A stretch of 64,000 bases of DNA, from the NCBI GenBank assembly GCA_964419145.1, contig CAYQOM010000002.1, positions 496,001-560,000 of the forward strand. Reading direction: 5' to 3'. A model generated the notes under the pieces. The model was given only the letters and a program-made list of their open reading frames with translations. It made no database searches and had not been told where the DNA came from. The DNA is from UBA2336 sp964419145. Its GTDB lineage: Bacteria > Bacteroidota > Bacteroidia > Cytophagales > Cyclobacteriaceae. Below, piece after piece: positions 1 through 8,631 of this stretch (position 1 is its first letter; every line of letters starts with the position of its first letter). The position numbers and the translations under genes were made by a program.

Positions 1-957
1 GCTACAGAAGGGTTGGCAAAATTTGGTGAAATTCTTAGAAGCAACACCAACGACCTCGAAAAGCTTTCCGATGAGATTATTTCTAACCTCGTGAAGTACC
101 TGAAGGCCAATCAAGGGGCTTTATACATCATGGATGATGAGGAAGGCGAGGAGCAGGCTATGTCCATGCGTGCTTGCTATGCCTGGGATAAAAAGAAATA
201 TCTGAATCATAAAATTCATAAGGGTGAAGGATTGTCGGGTCAGGCCTGGCAGGAGGGTGATACAATCTACCTGACAGAGGTTCCTCAAAACTATATTAAG
301 ATATCTTCAGGCTTGGGTGATGCGAACCCTACTTCCGTGCTTATTGTGCCATTGAAAGTTAACGATCAGATTTTTGGTGTGGTTGAAATTGCTTCCTTTA
401 ACACCTTTGCCGATTTTGAAATGGAGTTTGTTCAGAAGATTGCGGAAAGTATTGCTTCCACTATTTCTTCTGTTAAGATTAATGCCCGCACACAACGCCT
501 GCTGGAGGAATCTCAAGAGATGACCGAGCAGATGCGCGCACAAGAAGAGGAGATGCGGCAGAACATGGAAGAATTGCAAGCCACACAGGAAGAAATGCAA
601 CGTAACCAGTCAGAAACAGAAGGCACCATGCTGGCATTGAACAGCGCTTTGGCAATGGCCGATTACGATGTGGAAGGAAAGCTGACCAAGATCAACACCA
701 ACTACTTAAGCATGCTTGGATACAGCCAGACTGAAGTAATAGGTGAACATCACAGAATTTTTGCAACGAAAGAAGACAAGAGCAGCGAAGAGTATCGCCA
801 GTTCTGGCGTGACCTCGAGGCGGGCAAATCCCGTAAAGGAATTTATAAACGCCTTACCCGAAAAGGCGAGGTGATTAATGTACGTTCATACTTTTCACCG
901 GTAAAAAATCACAACGGAGAGATTGTGCGCATCATGGAAATTTCCGTGGAGGCCTGA
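1..957 (+). CDS. GAF and PAS domain sensor protein, 5' end missing
   Basis: The reading frame is open from base 1, so the gene begins before the window and only the C-terminal 318 residues or so are seen. Counting from the TTG at 13, residues about 15-150 form a GAF domain (LIVPLKVNDQIFGVVEIASF is typical of the GAF core). Residues about 157-205 are a Glu/Gln/Met-rich coiled coil, and about 206-314 a PAS domain with YSQTEVIGEHHRIF and a PAC-like end. GAF domains bind small ligands and PAS domains sense redox state, light or ligands. No histidine kinase or methyl-acceptor domain follows before the stop, so any output must lie upstream or in a partner. This arrangement is common in Cytophagales sensory proteins. 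A strong hairpin terminator lies 46 bases downstream. Nothing links it to the sugar genes. Confidence 0.85.
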   Translation, partial: ATEGLAKFGEILRSNTNDLEKLSDEIISNLVKYLKANQGALYIMDDEEGEEQAMSMRACYAWDKKKYLNHKIHKGEGLSGQAWQEGDTIYLTEVPQNYIKISSGLGDANPTSVLIVPLKVNDQIFGVVEIASFNTFADFEMEFVQKIAESIASTISSVKINARTQRLLEESQEMTEQMRAQEEEMRQNMEELQATQEEMQRNQSETEGTMLALNSALAMADYDVEGKLTKINTNYLSMLGYSQTEVIGEHHRIFATKEDKSSEEYRQFWRDLEAGKSRKGIYKRLTRKGEVINVRSYFSPVKNHNGEIVRIMEISVEA

Positions 958-1003
958 GATTAGAAGATTCTAATCTGTGGAATTTCAAAACCTCTATAAA
1001 AGC

Positions 1004-1032
1004 AAAAAAGTCCCGCGCCCCGGGACTTTTTT
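1004..1032 (+). terminator. Rho-independent terminator of the GAF/PAS gene
   Basis: An 11-bp perfect stem (AAAAAAGTCCC pairing with GGGACTTTTTT) encloses a 7-base loop, with the T run in the 3' arm. It lies just after the sensor gene stop. Confidence 0.85.
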
Positions 1033-1151
1033 GTTTACCTAAACCTAAACCTATGAGAAGAATTACTCTACTCAATTGGCTTAACGATTTAACATGGTAA
1101 AGGTTACATTGTTTTTTAATGGAAGTAAAAATTTTCGGATAAATGGTGGAT

Positions 1152-1775
1152 TTACTGTTTAAGCTTTTCGCTGAACACTTTTTTGAATTTTTCTAGCTTG
1201 GGCTGGATAACGTAGGTGCAGTATGGCGCATTGCCATTGAGGTTAAAATAATTTTGGTGGTAGTCTTCAGCCGGGTAAAACTCTGCTGCAGGGCTTATTT
1301 CGGTTACAATCGGGCGGTCAAATGCCCCGGAAGCATCCAATTTTTGCTTGTAGGCGCTGGCTAATTCCTTTTGCTCAGCGGAATGATAGAAAACGACCGA
1401 ACGGTATTGGGTTCCCACATCAGCCCCTTGCCGGTTTAGGGTAGTGGGGTCGTGGGTGCCCCAGAATATTTCAAGCAGTTCGGGATACGTAATGATGGCC
1501 GGATTAAAGGTTATTTGAATCACTTCGGCATGCCCGGTAAGGCCGGATGTCACCTCTTTGTAGGTCGGGTTTTTGACTTTACCTCCCGAATAACCGGACA
1601 CTACTTTTTCTACGCCCGCTACACGTTGAAATACGGCCTCTGTACACCAGAAGCACCCACCACCGAAGGTGGCTATCGCTGATTTATTTGTCATGTTAGA
1701 TGGTGTTGATTTATGCTGCTGGGCATAACCGGTTGTCAAACCAATCAGCAGCAAAAGGGTCATGAATTGTTTCAT
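1152..1775 (-). CDS. msrA: Peptide-methionine (S)-S-oxide reductase MsrA, exported
   Basis: MsrA reduces methionine-S-sulfoxide in proteins back to methionine. The 207-residue product carries the family signature GGGCFWC at residues 38-44, with catalytic Cys41. Other typical family segments are GYSGG, GHAEV and AEDYHQNYF. A hydrophobic N-terminus ending at about residue 19 (LLLLIGLTTGYAQ) is a signal peptide, so this form works in the periplasm. No MsrB domain is fused. It lies downstream of an unknown lipoprotein on the same strand, separated by a hairpin at 1787-1821. The start chosen gives a complete signal peptide. The family call is secure; the electron donor is not visible here. Confidence 0.95.
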   Translation of the reverse strand: MKQFMTLLLLIGLTTGYAQQHKSTPSNMTNKSAIATFGGGCFWCTEAVFQRVAGVEKVVSGYSGGKVKNPTYKEVTSGLTGHAEVIQITFNPAIITYPELLEIFWGTHDPTTLNRQGADVGTQYRSVVFYHSAEQKELASAYKQKLDASGAFDRPIVTEISPAAEFYPAEDYHQNYFNLNGNAPYCTYVIQPKLEKFKKVFSEKLKQ

Positions 1776-1786
1776 GATGTGATAAC

Positions 1787-1821
1787 CTTGATCCGACCAA
1801 AATAGTTTTGGTCAGATCAAG
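1787..1821. other. Intergenic 16-bp stem-loop between lipoprotein gene and msrA
   Basis: CTTGATCCGACCAAAA and TTTTGGTCAGATCAAG form a 16-bp stem with one mismatch and a 3-base loop. No U run follows on the minus strand, so it may attenuate or protect mRNA rather than be a classical terminator. Confidence 0.55.
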
Positions 1822-1846
1822 GGTTTGTCGTCTGTATTACAACAGT

Positions 1847-2986
1847 TTAATTGTATTGCTGATAGAATGAACGAATAGCAGGAGTGAGCTGGTCGTAAAT
1901 CGGGCCGGCAAAAGCGAGGAACATGGCCTGTGGATCGGGTGGTTGAATTTCTCTTCGCTTACACATTTCCAATTGCTGAGAAGTTAAGGCACGCTCATCA
2001 CCATTGAATCTTCCCCAGGTGGTAAACCATTCATAACGACCTGGAAATTTGCGGTGGGTCAGCACAGCGTTGGATTTTGCGTCTACTACAATCATACTTA
2101 AAAGCCCTTCTGAAACAACTTCTTTTCTAACTGTAATCAGCTTGGCGGTTACAGTATTGTAAACCGGAACTGTTTTTCCATCAACCTTAGCTTCGCCAAC
2201 TTTTACACTGTCTTTCTTTACGGTTTCTTCCTTTTCCCGTACGGTTGTGTTGCCGACACTGAAGTCATCGAACTGAAGGCGCATAATTTGATCTACTCGT
2301 GGCAACTGAATATTCTGTGCTCCTTGTGGGGTATAGAATTTCACAAATCCCTGATTGGGATAATTACGGTTTACATATTCTTCAATCTTATCCTGGAAGA
2401 ATCCACCACTCAGGTTGTAGCGGGTAGGGATGGCCACTTGTTCAAGGATAACAAACGTAGTGGCCTCAAACTTAGACTTTTCCAGATACTCAACTACATC
2501 TTTAAAACCCGGAACATAGGCGTTGGCTTCACTGAAATTATAGAAAGCGCGTTTGGCATCTTCGCGTGTTCCCTTCATCAGGGCATCAATACCCGAATTG
2601 TAAAGTTCTTCTGCCGCCTTTTCTTTCAAGGGCGCCATTTCATTGTAAAAGTTTTTTGGATTCGGAACCACTTTTAAAGCACCTGGTGATTGCCGGATAG
2701 CCTCGTACATGTTATTAATTCGTTCATAGGAAACCAAGGCGCCTTTCCACTTGGTATTTGAGTTGGAAGCAATCTGATTCTTGGCATCGGTTTCAAGCCA
2801 TTCTACTGCCAGGGGATAGCTGCTCCGCAGGGTTTCCATCGACTTCTTATGGTCGGGGTTTTGGCGTAGCCTGCCTATGGCTTGCATTACGGCTTCATAA
2901 TAGTCACCGCGTTCATAGGCCTTTTTTCCGGAAGAACAGGCGGATAGAATCAGAACAAATAAAACAAGGATGTATAGATTACGCAT
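1847..2986 (-). CDS. Lipoprotein of unknown function
   Basis: The 379-residue product has a lipoprotein signal with lipobox LSAC and Cys17 as the lipidated residue. The mature N-terminus (KKAYERGDYYEAVMQAIGRL) resembles a TPR-like helical hairpin, and Ala/Glu-rich helices follow to about residue 170. The C-terminal half is predicted to be mixed alpha/beta and contains a Lys/Glu/Val-rich stretch. I do not recognise a named domain; similar TPR-like lipoproteins are widespread in Bacteroidota. It is likely attached to the periplasmic face of a membrane. It precedes msrA on the same strand with a 71-base gap holding a hairpin. No function should be assigned beyond the lipoprotein call. Confidence 0.75.
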   Translation of the reverse strand: MRNLYILVLFVLILSACSSGKKAYERGDYYEAVMQAIGRLRQNPDHKKSMETLRSSYPLAVEWLETDAKNQIASNSNTKWKGALVSYERINNMYEAIRQSPGALKVVPNPKNFYNEMAPLKEKAAEELYNSGIDALMKGTREDAKRAFYNFSEANAYVPGFKDVVEYLEKSKFEATTFVILEQVAIPTRYNLSGGFFQDKIEEYVNRNYPNQGFVKFYTPQGAQNIQLPRVDQIMRLQFDDFSVGNTTVREKEETVKKDSVKVGEAKVDGKTVPVYNTVTAKLITVRKEVVSEGLLSMIVVDAKSNAVLTHRKFPGRYEWFTTWGRFNGDERALTSQQLEMCKRREIQPPDPQAMFLAFAGPIYDQLTPAIRSFYQQYN

Positions 2987-3028
2987 GGTTCGGTTTTTTT
3001 ATGCAATCTACAAATTGAGTGCCTGAAT

Positions 3029-4222
3029 TTACGAACCCGTGGGGAAGAAATACAGGAGGATTTCATCAATCGTATCACGGAAATTACCCCAGGAGTGCCC
3101 CTGATTGGTTTCGGAATATTGATAAGTGCAGGTATTCTTTTCCAGAATGGTTTTCATTTTACGAGCACCTTCTTCCGCGTCTTTGATGGTGCCTGTGGTC
3201 ATGTAGATTTTAACAGGCGGATTCTCGGGGTTGTCGCACAGGGTATAGATGGCGGGCTTAAACCAAAAGGCAGGGGATTGAATACCGGCCAGCCCAAACA
3301 CTTCGGGGCGCGAAAAGGCAAAATAGGCTGCGGTAAGTCCGCCCATGGAGCTACCCATTATGCCCCGGTCTTCACGTGCCTTGGAAACGTTGTGCTGGTT
3401 TTCGATGGCTGGAATAAATTCATCGGCAATAAAATTCAAGTAGCGGTTGTTCATGGCCAGTTCCGTCATTCTGCGGTTGTTCGATCGGTTAACCGGTTCA
3501 CGGTGATCGGTGAAAATGACTAACAACGGTTTAATTTTTCCATCGGCAATCAGGTTATCCAGAATTACTTTCATATTACCCATCCGGTCGTGCAAGTATT
3601 CGTAGCCATCGGTTACATAAAGAACAGGATATACTGCGTCTCGATTATAATTTGCAGGATAGTACATGGAGTAGGTAACCTGATAACCCAATGTTTTGCT
3701 ATTGAAAAGGATATCTTTTTCCAAGGTTCCCCGGGCAATGTTTTCACGCGGAATCATTACCGGGTCAGGCTTCCAATCCGGCATGCGCAGTTCTGAGTTA
3801 GGACTGCCACCACCCACACCCGACCATTGTTGATACGGATTATTCGGATCGACAATCCAATCGGAACCGTTGATCAGAATTTTATAATCCAGCCTTGCAT
3901 CTTTTGGAAAAGATGTTTTGAGATACCAGATGTCGGTGCCGGGAATTTGCTTGCCTTGATTTTGAAATTCTTTGTCGTAGCCCCAGCCGTTAAAGTCGCC
4001 CATCCAGGCTACGGTTTTGGCCTCACCACGGTAAAGAAATGTTACTGAGTCGGCAAGCGTAAGCGGAATTTGATTTGACTTGATTAGTTCTTGCCAGATG
4101 TTTTCGCGTGTCGTTGAATCGGTTGAGGATAAAGACTTGAGTGTTGTTTGCAAATGCGAATAGTCCTGTGCGTGCAAGACTATTGCAACAAACCAAATGC
4201 TAACACATAGTGAAAACCTCAT
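3029..4222 (-). CDS. Secreted alpha/beta-hydrolase esterase with N-terminal E-set domain
   Basis: This is a putative esterase of the Fes/esterase-D type (397 residues). A signal peptide ends near residue 18 (VLHAQ). Residues about 60-150 form an immunoglobulin-like E-set module resembling CBM48 (VAWMGDFNGW), and about 165-395 the alpha/beta-hydrolase. The nucleophile elbow GSSMG puts catalytic Ser292 in place, and His376 in NQGHSWGNF completes the triad with an acid residue between them. Such proteins remove acyl groups from sugars or cleave siderophore esters. Its gene overlaps the transporter gene by four bases (4219-4222), so the two are translationally coupled and the substrate is probably an acylated oligosaccharide. 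The substrate is an inference from context. Confidence 0.85.
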   Translation of the reverse strand: MRFSLCVSIWFVAIVLHAQDYSHLQTTLKSLSSTDSTTRENIWQELIKSNQIPLTLADSVTFLYRGEAKTVAWMGDFNGWGYDKEFQNQGKQIPGTDIWYLKTSFPKDARLDYKILINGSDWIVDPNNPYQQWSGVGGGSPNSELRMPDWKPDPVMIPRENIARGTLEKDILFNSKTLGYQVTYSMYYPANYNRDAVYPVLYVTDGYEYLHDRMGNMKVILDNLIADGKIKPLLVIFTDHREPVNRSNNRRMTELAMNNRYLNFIADEFIPAIENQHNVSKAREDRGIMGSSMGGLTAAYFAFSRPEVFGLAGIQSPAFWFKPAIYTLCDNPENPPVKIYMTTGTIKDAEEGARKMKTILEKNTCTYQYSETNQGHSWGNFRDTIDEILLYFFPTGS

Positions 4223-5751
4223 GCCTGTTGTTTTATGATTACTTCATCCCGGTCATCAACCATTAAATTTAATAAACCGGCAATAATCATGGAAACACCT
4301 CCCGTTACAAGTATGTAAATGGTTTGTCCGTTAAAGAAATGTGTAAGCATAAAACCCAATATGGTACCCGCAACAATTTGCGGAATAACGATGAAGAAAT
4401 TGAAAACCCCCATATAGTAGCCCATTTTTTCTGCCGGCAAAGAACCCGAAAGCATGGCGTATGGAATAGACAGAATGCTGGCCCATGCAATACCGATGCC
4501 GATCATTGGTATCCAAAGCATCCCTGGAGATGTAATAAAATAAATAGAGATCAGTCCAATACCTCCACAAGTAAGTGAGATTAAGTGTGTAACTTTCCTA
4601 CTCGTATATCTTGCAAGAATAGGAATGCATAATGCTGCCAGTGCGGCAACTCCATTGTAGTCACCGAAAAGTTTACCTACAAGATCAGCTCCATCATTAT
4701 AAGCTTGTGATGTAGGATCAGTTGTATTAAAAATATGTGTCGTTACAGCATTGGTTGTATATATCCACATTGCAAAAAGTGCAAACCAGGAAAAAAATTG
4801 TACATAAGAAAGTTGCACCATTGTTTTAGGCATAGTATTGAAGTCCTTCACTACACTCACTAATCCTAGATATGATTGATTATTTTGAATAAAATAGGCC
4901 GCCAAAAGATGAACGGCACCAAAAAGCCCAAATCCAAATGAGAGGATATATAATTCTTTCTCTAGATCGATAAAGTACACAATACATGCTAAGACAATAC
5001 ATGCTAGTAGCAGAATTCCGCCAATCTTGAAAAACTTAATTCTAAATGCATCTGCATTTTCAATTTTTCGCCTCTCTCTATTCCTTAATTTTTCTGCATC
5101 TCCTGGTTCTGGTGGATATTCTTTTGAACTTAGAACCGTCCACATCACAGTGACAAAAAGCATAAATGCGCCTATGTAGAAAGAATATTTTACATTGTCG
5201 GATATGACGCCTACAGCCTCTGAAGTGTTTGATACATCAAAGAGTTTATTAAGAATTTTTGGCAGATAGGATGCAACAATGGCTCCGACTCCTATAAAGA
5301 AGCTTTGCATGGCAAAGCCTGCCGTCCGTTGAGCAGGCGGTAATTTATCACCAACAAAAGCCCTAAAAGGCTCCATACTAACATTGATGGATGCATCCAT
5401 TATCCATAGCACACCCACCGCCATCCAAAGTGTTGAGGAGTTTGGCATTGTTACAAGAGCAGCTGAGGCAAGTATTGCTCCGATAGTAAAATAAGGTCTC
5501 CTTCTTCCCCATGTTGAGTGCCAGGTACGGTCACTATAATATCCAATAATCGGCTGTACAATTAAACCTGTGATTGGTGCGGCAAGCCAATATAACGCGA
5601 GATTAGAAGGATCAGCTCCAAGGGTTTCAAAAATGCGACTCGTGTTGGCATTCTGCAGCGCAAAACCAAATTGTATGCCCATAAAACCAAAGCTCATGTT
5701 CCAGATTTGCCAGAAGCTGAGGCGGGGGCGTGCGATTGATGTTGATGACAT
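4219..5751 (-). CDS. MFS sugar transporter, SLC45/maltose-sucrose type
   Basis: This 510-residue inner-membrane protein shows about twelve hydrophobic segments. Its N-terminal half carries hallmarks of the GPH/SLC45-like sugar:cation symporters: GFALQNANTSRIFETLGA, GYYSDRTWHSTWGRRRPYF with the conserved loop 2-3 RRR, and NVSMEPFRAFVGDKLP. Relatives in Bacteroidota and Caulobacter move maltose or related alpha-glucosides into the cytoplasm. It lies downstream of a signal-less GH31 alpha-glucosidase, which suggests uptake of maltodextrins for intracellular hydrolysis. The 182-base gap to that gene contains two large hairpins. It overlaps the esterase gene by four bases. The exact substrate and coupling ion are inferred. 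Confidence 0.88.
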   Translation of the reverse strand: MSSTSIARPRLSFWQIWNMSFGFMGIQFGFALQNANTSRIFETLGADPSNLALYWLAAPITGLIVQPIIGYYSDRTWHSTWGRRRPYFTIGAILASAALVTMPNSSTLWMAVGVLWIMDASINVSMEPFRAFVGDKLPPAQRTAGFAMQSFFIGVGAIVASYLPKILNKLFDVSNTSEAVGVISDNVKYSFYIGAFMLFVTVMWTVLSSKEYPPEPGDAEKLRNRERRKIENADAFRIKFFKIGGILLLACIVLACIVYFIDLEKELYILSFGFGLFGAVHLLAAYFIQNNQSYLGLVSVVKDFNTMPKTMVQLSYVQFFSWFALFAMWIYTTNAVTTHIFNTTDPTSQAYNDGADLVGKLFGDYNGVAALAALCIPILARYTSRKVTHLISLTCGGIGLISIYFITSPGMLWIPMIGIGIAWASILSIPYAMLSGSLPAEKMGYYMGVFNFFIVIPQIVAGTILGFMLTHFFNGQTIYILVTGGVSMIIAGLLNLMVDDRDEVIIKQQA

Positions 5752-5801
5752 AGAGTTGTTAAAATATTATATCAGTAGAAATTTTTGTTTGCTCCCGGGC
5801 C

Positions 5802-5836
5802 GCCTGCCTTTGTGTAGCCGCATCGGCTAGGCAGGC
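5802..5836. repeat. GC-rich stem-loop (GCCTGCC...GGCAGGC)
   Basis: GCCTGCC then TAGCCG pair perfectly with CGGCTAGGCAGGC, interrupted only by a 6-base bulge (5809-5814), around a 3-base CAT loop. It is much richer in GC than the surroundings and looks like a small dispersed repeat. Confidence 0.6.
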
Positions 5837-5840
5837 ATGG

Positions 5841-5928
5841 CCCCGCATGTTCATGCAACGCTGGTTTCTATCCGCTCAATCCCTTACCAGGCCGAAGATA
5901 GAAAAAGGCGTTGCACAAGCATGCTGAA
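5841..5928. repeat. Long imperfect inverted repeat between GH31 and transporter genes
   Basis: Arms at 5854-5872 and 5897-5915 match at 16 of 19 positions (TGCAACGC...TTTCTATC), and weaker pairing extends out to about 5841 and 5928. Together with the adjacent hairpin it fills the intergenic gap. A REP-like or MITE-like element, or an mRNA-stabilising structure in the minus-strand operon, would fit. Confidence 0.55.
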
Positions 5929-5933
5929 AAAAC

Positions 5934-8336
5934 TCACCACGATAAAACTATTTCAGTTGAATCATGTGGGATTGAAATATACGGCAATTCCCGGATTATC
6001 GGTCCTTCGTGTTGGGTGCCTACGGGATCGTAGTTGGCCATGGGTTGAAGGAAGCGGTAATCTTTGTGGTGTAGTGCGTGGGCAGACTGATTTACCTGCA
6101 CATTTTTCAGATTATGAAATCCATGAAAGTAGACTTCGATGGTTTTGTAGGGCGAAGTAAATGATCCTTCACTTTTTCCAAAAGTAAACCGGTGTGGGTT
6201 ATATGTCAGTTTTCGTTTGTTGCAGTTACCCTGCTGATAACTGAACGTTTCACCGTCATCCTCGTACATGACAAAGCTATTTTCTTTCTCTCCTTTGTAG
6301 ATGTGTATTTCCAATGTGTCACCTGTGTCGTTAACGGTGTTGCCTGCCTTTGCACGCATGGGAATGATGGAGGATTCTTTTACATAAACCGGAAGTTTAT
6401 CCAACGGGCAATCGGCCACGATAACAGACGAGCCATTGTGTTTCTGATCGGTATAGAAATCATACCAGGTACCTTCAGGTAAATAAACCTTTACCAGGTC
6501 TTTCGAACTTTCAACCGGGGCAACCAGTAGCGCTGATCCGAATAAATACTGATTGTGAAAGCGATGATCGTAAATGTTGTGATCGAAGGAATAGTCGATA
6601 GCCAATGAACGACATACGGGCATACCAGTTTGAGAAGCATCGTAAAACAACGAATACAAATACGGAAGAAGTCGGTAGCGGAGTTTGATGTAGTTGCGTG
6701 AAATTTCTTCTACCCGTTCGCCAAACGTCCACGGTTCGGAATCGCGGGTGTTGATCATGGTATGGCCACGGAAGAAAGGGGAGAAGGCGCCAATGGAAAT
6801 CCACCTTGCAAAAAGTTTTTCATCGGTATTGCCTACAAAACCACCAACATCATAACCGGCAAAGGCAATGCCCGTTAAGCCCATGCTGTTTACCAATCGC
6901 ACCCCTAGTAGCATGTGTTCATCGTAGGCCACATTATCGCCAGTCCAGACAGCAGAGTAGCGCTGAATACCAGAGAATGCCGAGCGCGTTAAGTTGAATG
7001 GACGTTTGCCTTTAAGTAATTCTTTCGTGCCTTCATAGGTGCTTCGTGCCATCTGAAAACCATAAATATTTCTTCCCCTACGCATGGTGGATTTATGTCC
7101 TTCAAAATCCATCTCAAGTGTTTCCGGCAGGCTATGCCCCCAGGTGGCAATTTCATTCATATCATTCCAGAAGCCCTCCACACCAAGGGCTATATAATCT
7201 TTAAATTGTTCCTTCCACCACGCTCTTGTTTTCGGATTGGTGAAGTCGGGGAAATGGCACCAGCCTGGCCACACCATACCGGTGTAATTTTCGCCATCGG
7301 GATACTTAATGAATACATCTTTTGCTTTGCCGTCTTCGTAGGTGTGGTACCCGTCCTCCACTTTAATGCCGGGATCACACATTACCACCACCTGAAAGCC
7401 AAGTTTTTTGAGTGTATCAATCAGGCCTTTCGGATTGGGGAAGTCCTTCTTACTCCACGTAAAAATCTTGTACTGCTCCATGTAATGGATGTCGAACACA
7501 ATCACATCGGCAGGGATATCTTTTTCACGAAACGTATTGGCAACACTGAGCGCTTCCTTATCGGGGTAGTAACTGTACCTGCATTGCTGGTAGCCGATGC
7601 TCCACAGCGGGGGTAATTCCATCCTTCCCGTAAGGTGTGTGTAGTGCTTTATAATTTGCCCGACTGACTGATCGTGCATAAAGTAGTAATTCATTTCACC
7701 CGTGTCGGCACCAAAGCTTGCGAAGCGGTTGTTGGATGCACCAAAGTTGAAATAGGTTTTATGGGTGTTGTCGAGAAAGATTCCGTAGGTCAATTGATTG
7801 TGCAGCCCGATATAAAAGGGTGTGGAGCAGTACAACGGATCAGCACCCGTGTGGTAACCGTATGCATCGGTGTTCCAGTTGGTGTAACCTTGACCTTTGC
7901 GATCGAGCGGACCCGTTTTTTCGCCCAAGCCGATAAACCGCTCACCCTCCTGCAGTTTTTTGTGTACGGTAACCTGTTCGCCATTCCAGGTGGTGCCGAG
8001 TGTTTCATCTTCATTAATAACAAGGTTATTGTTATTGAGAAAAGTTACGCGAACCGGATTTTTGGAAACACGCACTTTCATGAATGAAGAGCGAAGCAGA
8101 ATTGAATCATGCTCTTCATGAATATCAATCTGCTGTTTATCGGGTTCAGCAACTACGCTATAGGAAAACGATTCGATGAAAGATTCTTGTGTAAAGGTGA
8201 CGCGAACAATGTGTTCGTTATAGAAGATAACCTGAAAACGCGCACTTGAAGTTTCACCGGTAATTCCGTTTGCGTTCTTATGCCAGGATTTAAGTGTGCC
8301 CGTATGTTGGCTTAAAGCTGATTTGAATTTAGTCAT
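5934..8336 (-). CDS. GH31 alpha-glucosidase
   Basis: This 800-residue enzyme hydrolyses terminal alpha-glucosidic bonds. Order of domains: N-terminal beta-sandwich to about residue 230, (beta/alpha)8 barrel about 240-590, then C-terminal beta domains. The catalytic nucleophile is Asp392 in GFWNDMNEIA and the acid/base is Asp467 in AVWTGDN. The 75-residue spacing is usual for the family. No signal peptide is visible, so it should act in the cytoplasm on sugars brought in by the downstream transporter. It is transcribed away from the starch SusC gene, and the shared 295-base gap holds a LacI-type operator, so both may share regulation. A classical SusB (GH97) is absent from the window and this protein may fill that role. 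Linkage preference (1,4, 1,6 or 1,2) cannot be read from the sequence. Confidence 0.95.
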   Translation of the reverse strand: MTKFKSALSQHTGTLKSWHKNANGITGETSSARFQVIFYNEHIVRVTFTQESFIESFSYSVVAEPDKQQIDIHEEHDSILLRSSFMKVRVSKNPVRVTFLNNNNLVINEDETLGTTWNGEQVTVHKKLQEGERFIGLGEKTGPLDRKGQGYTNWNTDAYGYHTGADPLYCSTPFYIGLHNQLTYGIFLDNTHKTYFNFGASNNRFASFGADTGEMNYYFMHDQSVGQIIKHYTHLTGRMELPPLWSIGYQQCRYSYYPDKEALSVANTFREKDIPADVIVFDIHYMEQYKIFTWSKKDFPNPKGLIDTLKKLGFQVVVMCDPGIKVEDGYHTYEDGKAKDVFIKYPDGENYTGMVWPGWCHFPDFTNPKTRAWWKEQFKDYIALGVEGFWNDMNEIATWGHSLPETLEMDFEGHKSTMRRGRNIYGFQMARSTYEGTKELLKGKRPFNLTRSAFSGIQRYSAVWTGDNVAYDEHMLLGVRLVNSMGLTGIAFAGYDVGGFVGNTDEKLFARWISIGAFSPFFRGHTMINTRDSEPWTFGERVEEISRNYIKLRYRLLPYLYSLFYDASQTGMPVCRSLAIDYSFDHNIYDHRFHNQYLFGSALLVAPVESSKDLVKVYLPEGTWYDFYTDQKHNGSSVIVADCPLDKLPVYVKESSIIPMRAKAGNTVNDTGDTLEIHIYKGEKENSFVMYEDDGETFSYQQGNCNKRKLTYNPHRFTFGKSEGSFTSPYKTIEVYFHGFHNLKNVQVNQSAHALHHKDYRFLQPMANYDPVGTQHEGPIIRELPYISIPHDSTEIVLSW

Positions 8337-8463
8337 GAGAATGATAGTGGTTAAATTCAGCTTAAAGTAACATCTAATTTTTTGATTGCAGCATACGGCA
8401 AGGATTCATGTTTAAGCAGGTTAGGGTAAAGAATCGGTTATTTGAAGGCTTGATAAACAACGC

Positions 8464-8487
8464 GTGTGCACACATGACATTTGTCAT
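8464..8487. promoter_or_regulatory. Two abutting palindromes in the GH31/SusC divergent region
   Basis: GTGTGCACAC (8464-8473, perfect) is followed immediately by ATGACATTTGTCAT (8474-8487, ATGACA/TGTCAT arms). They lie 18 bases upstream of the LacI-type operator and could bind a second regulator. The rest of 8337-8631 is AT-rich leader, with no gene that I can see. Confidence 0.45.
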
Positions 8488-8505
8488 TGTTGTTGTTAAA
8501 AAAAT

Positions 8506-8519
8506 TGGAAACGTTTGCG
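8506..8519. promoter_or_regulatory. LacI-type operator, starch operon and GH31
   Basis: TGGAAACGTTTGCG matches the palindrome TGCAAACGTTTGCA found in front of other operons in this window at 12 of 14 positions. It lies 113 bases before the SusC start and could serve both divergent units. A further CGATTCCGA lies at 8524-8532. Confidence 0.65.
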
Positions 8520-8631
8520 GGTACGATTCCGATAAAAAAAGAAGGATTTTTCTGATTTTCGGCTGACGTTTATCCCTAAATTCAACGCGTTAATTTCTAT
8601 TCTACAAAACCTAAAACTTAAATTAAATTCT

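Noticed and set aside
5837..6160. 107-codon plus-strand frame over the hairpin region
   Set aside because: It runs through the inverted repeat and then antisense to the GH31 C-terminus, so it is not a credible gene.
7095..7616. 173-codon open frame on the plus strand opposite the GH31 gene
   Set aside because: It is antisense to a well-conserved catalytic domain and its product shows no domain, signal or plausible composition.
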